Origin: an uncultured Collinsella sp.
GTDB taxonomy: Bacteria > Actinomycetota > Coriobacteriia > Coriobacteriales > Coriobacteriaceae
NCBI GenBank assembly: GCA_934630375.1
Contig: CAKTVQ010000042.1
Span: 1-8,633 of the forward strand
Direction of reading: 5' to 3'
DNA length: 8,633 nt
Shown here: piece after piece, positions 6,648 through 8,633 of the stretch
Numbering within the stretch: position 1 is the first letter of the stretch
Layout: the number at the start of each line of letters is the position of its first letter
The notes under the pieces: model-generated
The model's database searches: none
Seen by the model: only the letters and a program-made list of their open reading frames with translations
What the model was told of the DNA's origin: nothing
Position numbers and translations under genes: made by a program

Positions 6648-7362
6648 AACTGAGCCTCGTAGGATTGGACCTCTTTAAGCAACGGTTCGAGGTCCTTTTC
6701 GCGCTCAGCGGCGTCCCTGGCCTTGTCTTCGATGCCGGCGAGTTGCTCGGTAATCCAATCGATTACCTGACCGACGTCGTTGTATCTGCCCTCGATCTCG
6801 TTTCTTGCCGCCTGTCGTGCCTCGGCGGGCTTTTGGAGGTAATCGTCATGAAGGGCTGCGTAGGTCCTAGCGATGTCCAGGGCGTTTTTGACCTTCGCCC
6901 TCTGGTCGCCGGCGATCATGGAGGCGATCGATTCCAGCTTGGCGTCGATGCACTGGAGGCTGTCGCTGATTTCGGTCATGTACGCCTGACCGACAACCAT
7001 CGCCGCTGCGGCAAGGCCGACGCTGGCGATCTGTGCGGGGCTGACCCCAGCGGCTTCGAGGGAGACGTCGCCGCTCAGGCGACCTTTCGGGTCTCGGACG
7101 AGGGCCCTTACCGCTTCCGGATCCTTCTTCGAGGCGACGAGGTCCTTAAGGCTGTAGCCTTCGGGAACCTCGACTTTGTAGAGCTGTTTTCCTCGACGAG
7201 GTCTATGACGTCCGAGGCGAGGCCTAGAATGGCGTCCGCCCGCTCTCCGATGCCGACGTTGTTCTCTTTGCCCGCATCGGCGTTCGCGACGAGCCTGATG
7301 TTCTCCAAGTCCTCGACAGGAACGACCTCGACGCTGATTGGCGCAAGTTCTTTGTCGCTCAT
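6640..7362 (-). pseudogene. 5' fragment of interrupted helical partner gene, frameshifted
   Basis: It begins MSDKELAPISVEVVPVEDLE and runs 57 codons to DVIDLVE. There the frame breaks: GAGGAAAAC (around 7197-7189) has two G where three would give E-G-K-Q and continue as KQLYKVEVPEGYSLKDLVAS. The restored protein then has an alanine-rich hydrophobic helix (about residues 111-131, IASVGLAAAAMVVGQAYMTE) and long charged helices up to EVQSYEAQLG, where the mef-msr(D) insert begins. The rest of the gene lies at 2976-2534. Complete, it would be about 385 aa. I do not recognise the family; its shape suggests a membrane-associated or oligomeric helical protein. It starts 11 bp after the GIY-YIG-like gene, so the two form one operon. 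With a frameshift and an insertion it should be inactive, unless the frameshift is a sequencing error. Confidence 0.7.
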
Positions 7363-7373
7363 GCTCTTAGCGC

Positions 7374-8105
7374 CTATCTCGCCTCATCGGAACGCGCCAG
7401 GACGTCCCATTTGTTGTACGAGCCCTCGGCCTGAAGATCCCCGACGAGGGCCTCATAGCGGGTCTCGAGGTCTTTCTCCTCACACGGGAAGAGCAGAATC
7501 ATCATTGGTCTTTTTAACTTGAAGTCAGCGTAGACGTCGATGTTGCCGAAACCGCAAAGCTGGGTGTAGATACTGAAGCCCATGGATTTGCCGCAACCGA
7601 CATAGACGTCCTCGTAGGCGGAAGGATCTTTCTCTCGTGCCGATTTCATCGTGGCGATGGCGTAGCAGCCAGCGATTGCCATGTACCCATCGTTGAGGTC
7701 GGCTTCGCTGGAGACGTTGTTCTCGAAGTTCTCGAAGAACTCTTTTGCGGAGATCGGCGGAAGCGAGCTTGCCACAGCCTTCTTGCGGGCTGCCTCGAGT
7801 GACTTTCGCCGCTCCTTCTTGTCTTTGATTGCCTGGCTCTTTGAAAGGAATGAGTCCCTGGCTCCTCCCAGGCTATCTACCGCCTGCTTCCCCCTCTGCT
7901 GCGTCCAGTCGATCAGAGTAGGCCCGTATTTGTTCACAGCGGGTTCAACGAAAGGCCGAACGTCCTTTCCTATGTCGATAGCCCTTTTGACGTCTTGCAG
8001 CTTTATCTTTCCCAATTGCGCGCCTCTGTTCACGGACACCGGGAGCTCATCGAGCAGCTTTCGGCGGTGTCTTGTTTTCATCAAGTGCGTAAAATATCTC
8101 ACCAT
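7374..8105 (-). CDS. GIY-YIG nuclease-like protein of unknown role
   Basis: A 243-aa protein. Residues about 1-115 are basic and helical (for example KDKKERRKSLEAARKK, 94-109). Residues 140-235 fit a GIY-YIG fold: GCYAI (146-150), VYVG (167-170), GFGNIDVYADFK (185-196), a glutamate in RYEAL (E218) and SYNK (229-232). The arginine usually found between YVG and the following helix seems absent (GKSMGFSIYTQL), so nuclease activity is doubtful. The ATG at 8105 is chosen because AAGGGG lies eight bases upstream; ATG at 8153 has no binding site, and 8081 is an alternative. It is the first gene of a pair with the split helical protein and lies directly downstream of the sortase block. Fold assignment is by motif only; function, possibly defence or DNA processing, is inference. 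Confidence 0.6.
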   Translation of the reverse strand: MVRYFTHLMKTRHRRKLLDELPVSVNRGAQLGKIKLQDVKRAIDIGKDVRPFVEPAVNKYGPTLIDWTQQRGKQAVDSLGGARDSFLSKSQAIKDKKERRKSLEAARKKAVASSLPPISAKEFFENFENNVSSEADLNDGYMAIAGCYAIATMKSAREKDPSAYEDVYVGCGKSMGFSIYTQLCGFGNIDVYADFKLKRPMMILLFPCEEKDLETRYEALVGDLQAEGSYNKWDVLARSDEAR

Positions 8106-8111
8106 ATGCAA

Positions 8112-8143
8112 GACCCCTTGCCGAGATATAGCGGCAAGGGGTC
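8112..8143. promoter_or_regulatory. 12-bp stem-loop over the ribosome binding site of the GIY-YIG-like gene
   Basis: GACCCCTTGCCG (8112-8123) and CGGCAAGGGGTC (8132-8143) form a perfect 12-bp stem with an 8-base loop. On the minus strand the 3' arm contains the AAGGGG that is the best binding site for the ATG at 8105, so the folded RNA would hide it. The hairpin could alternatively terminate the sortase operon, but neither side has a proper U-tract. Confidence 0.6.
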
Positions 8144-8181
8144 GAAGGGCCATATTCGGTTTTAGTTTCGATTTGCAATTC

Positions 8182-8277
8182 CTAGTCCCGGTCGTCGTCG
8201 CCGGCTGCGCAGCAGGCGTAGGCCGTAAGAGTGAGGAGCCCCATGAGGAGCCCTATTCCGAAGGGCGCGAATCCCAT
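8182..8277 (-). CDS. 31-aa hydrophobic peptide after the sortase gene
   Basis: A short gene overlapping the end of the sortase gene by 25 bp. AAGGAGGTGGAAAC before the ATG at 8277 is a near-perfect ribosome binding site, which decides this start over a longer upstream frame. The 31-aa product has a hydrophobic glycine/leucine-rich stretch (FGIGLLMGLLTLTAYACCAA) and an acidic tail (GDDDRD), so it is probably a single-pass membrane peptide with an outward amino terminus. Two adjacent cysteines near the end of the membrane stretch could be lipidated or bind metal, but this is speculation. No family is recognised; co-translation with the sortase suggests a linked role. Confidence 0.65.
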   Translation of the reverse strand: MGFAPFGIGLLMGLLTLTAYACCAAGDDDRD

Positions 8278-8633
8278 GTTTCCACCTCCTTCGCGTAGAC
8301 GACGGTGCGCGAGTTGCTCGTCTGGTAGCTGCAGGTCACGAAGGCCCAGGCCTGCTCGACGTCCGCCGGCTCTTCCAGGACGACCTCGCACCGGGACAAT
8401 TTGTCCCCGAGGTAGGCGTCGAGCTCCGCCGCGTCTGCGAAGTCGGTCCGCTTGCCCTCCGAGCTCGCGTCGACCACGTCCACCGCGAAGACCTCGAGCT
8501 CGATTGTTTTCTCGCGGGTGAAGACCCGGATGGTGCGGTGGCCCTCGGCGAAGTCTCGCGACGAGTACTGCGCGAGCGGCGCGAACATGGTGCCGTCGGA
8601 CATGTGGTGCCCGTAGACGATGACGAGCGGGCT
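8253..8633 (-). CDS. class B sortase, partial (5' end outside the window)
   Basis: The last 126 residues of a transpeptidase that anchors surface proteins or pili to the cell wall. The fragment enters in frame at the window edge (SPLVIVYGHH) and shows the class B pattern: catalytic histidine in YGHHM, then GTMFAPLAQYSSRDF and HRTIRVFT, the catalytic cysteine in FVTCSYQ and the arginine seven residues later in NSRTVVYA. The catalytic triad is therefore present. The missing N-terminus should hold a membrane anchor. Sortases are common in Gram-positive conjugative elements, where they attach adhesins or transfer-related surface proteins. The gene is transcribed toward the mob operon from the other side and overlaps a 31-aa membrane peptide gene at its 3' end. 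Confidence 0.88.
   Translation of the reverse strand, partial: SPLVIVYGHHMSDGTMFAPLAQYSSRDFAEGHRTIRVFTREKTIELEVFAVDVVDASSEGKRTDFADAAELDAYLGDKLSRCEVVLEEPADVEQAWAFVTCSYQTSNSRTVVYAKEVETWDSRPSE

Noticed and set aside
7187..7197. Programmed -1 frameshift in the partner gene
   Set aside because: In the zero frame the site is G GAA AAC, which does not allow good re-pairing in the P site, and no downstream stimulator stands out.
6665..7522. 285-codon plus-strand frame
   Set aside because: It is antisense across the partner gene and the end of the GIY-YIG-like gene, with no binding site and no recognisable motif.
2531..8184. TTCCTA repeated at both ends of the cargo (2531-2536 and 8179-8184) as an attachment site
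   Set aside because: Six bases, both containing a TAG stop codon on the minus strand, are too few to separate from chance.

Overview
The window looks like part of an integrated conjugative or mobilizable element from a high-GC Gram-positive gut anaerobe, probably a coriobacterium of the Eggerthella/Gordonibacter type. That placement is inference. It rests on the very GC-rich backbone, a Gram-positive class B sortase, and a MobC/relaxase pair. No chromosomal marker is visible.

Layout. Bases 1-162 are a palindrome-rich stretch that could hold oriT. Bases 163-2498 form a tight rightward operon: a MobC-like accessory protein, a PF03432-type relaxase, an unrecognised 184-aa protein and a 31-aa membrane peptide. 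It ends at a 13-bp-stem terminator at 2500-2525. From 8633 leftward to 8182 runs the 3' part of a class B sortase gene and a second 31-aa hydrophobic peptide. These two GC-rich blocks converge, and everything between them (about 2531-8143) is lower-GC cargo read leftward.

The cargo appears to be nested. Its outer layer is a two-gene unit: an intact 243-aa GIY-YIG-like protein (8105-7374) followed 11 bp later by a long helical partner protein of unknown function. The partner gene is split. Its 5' half lies at 7362-6640 and its 3' half at 2976-2534. The two halves rejoin in frame as about 385 aa across a shared GGGGTGC. Between them sits a roughly 3.67-kb segment carrying a mef-type macrolide efflux pump gene and an msr(D)-type ABC-F ribosome-protection gene. 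No transposase or recombinase is visible in that segment. The 5' half also has a one-base frameshift near 7191.

The resistance operon has a good promoter (TTGACA/TAATAT at 6208-6179). Next come a strong ribosome binding site, an 11-codon leader peptide and overlapping stem-loops before mef, and a 260-bp mef-msr(D) spacer with another stem-loop. This matches drug-responsive attenuation as known for mef/msr(D), although the leader sequence differs from the streptococcal ones. Most likely the pump and the ABC-F protein act together against macrolides, while the element backbone provides transfer functions. The role of the interrupted two-gene unit is unknown.
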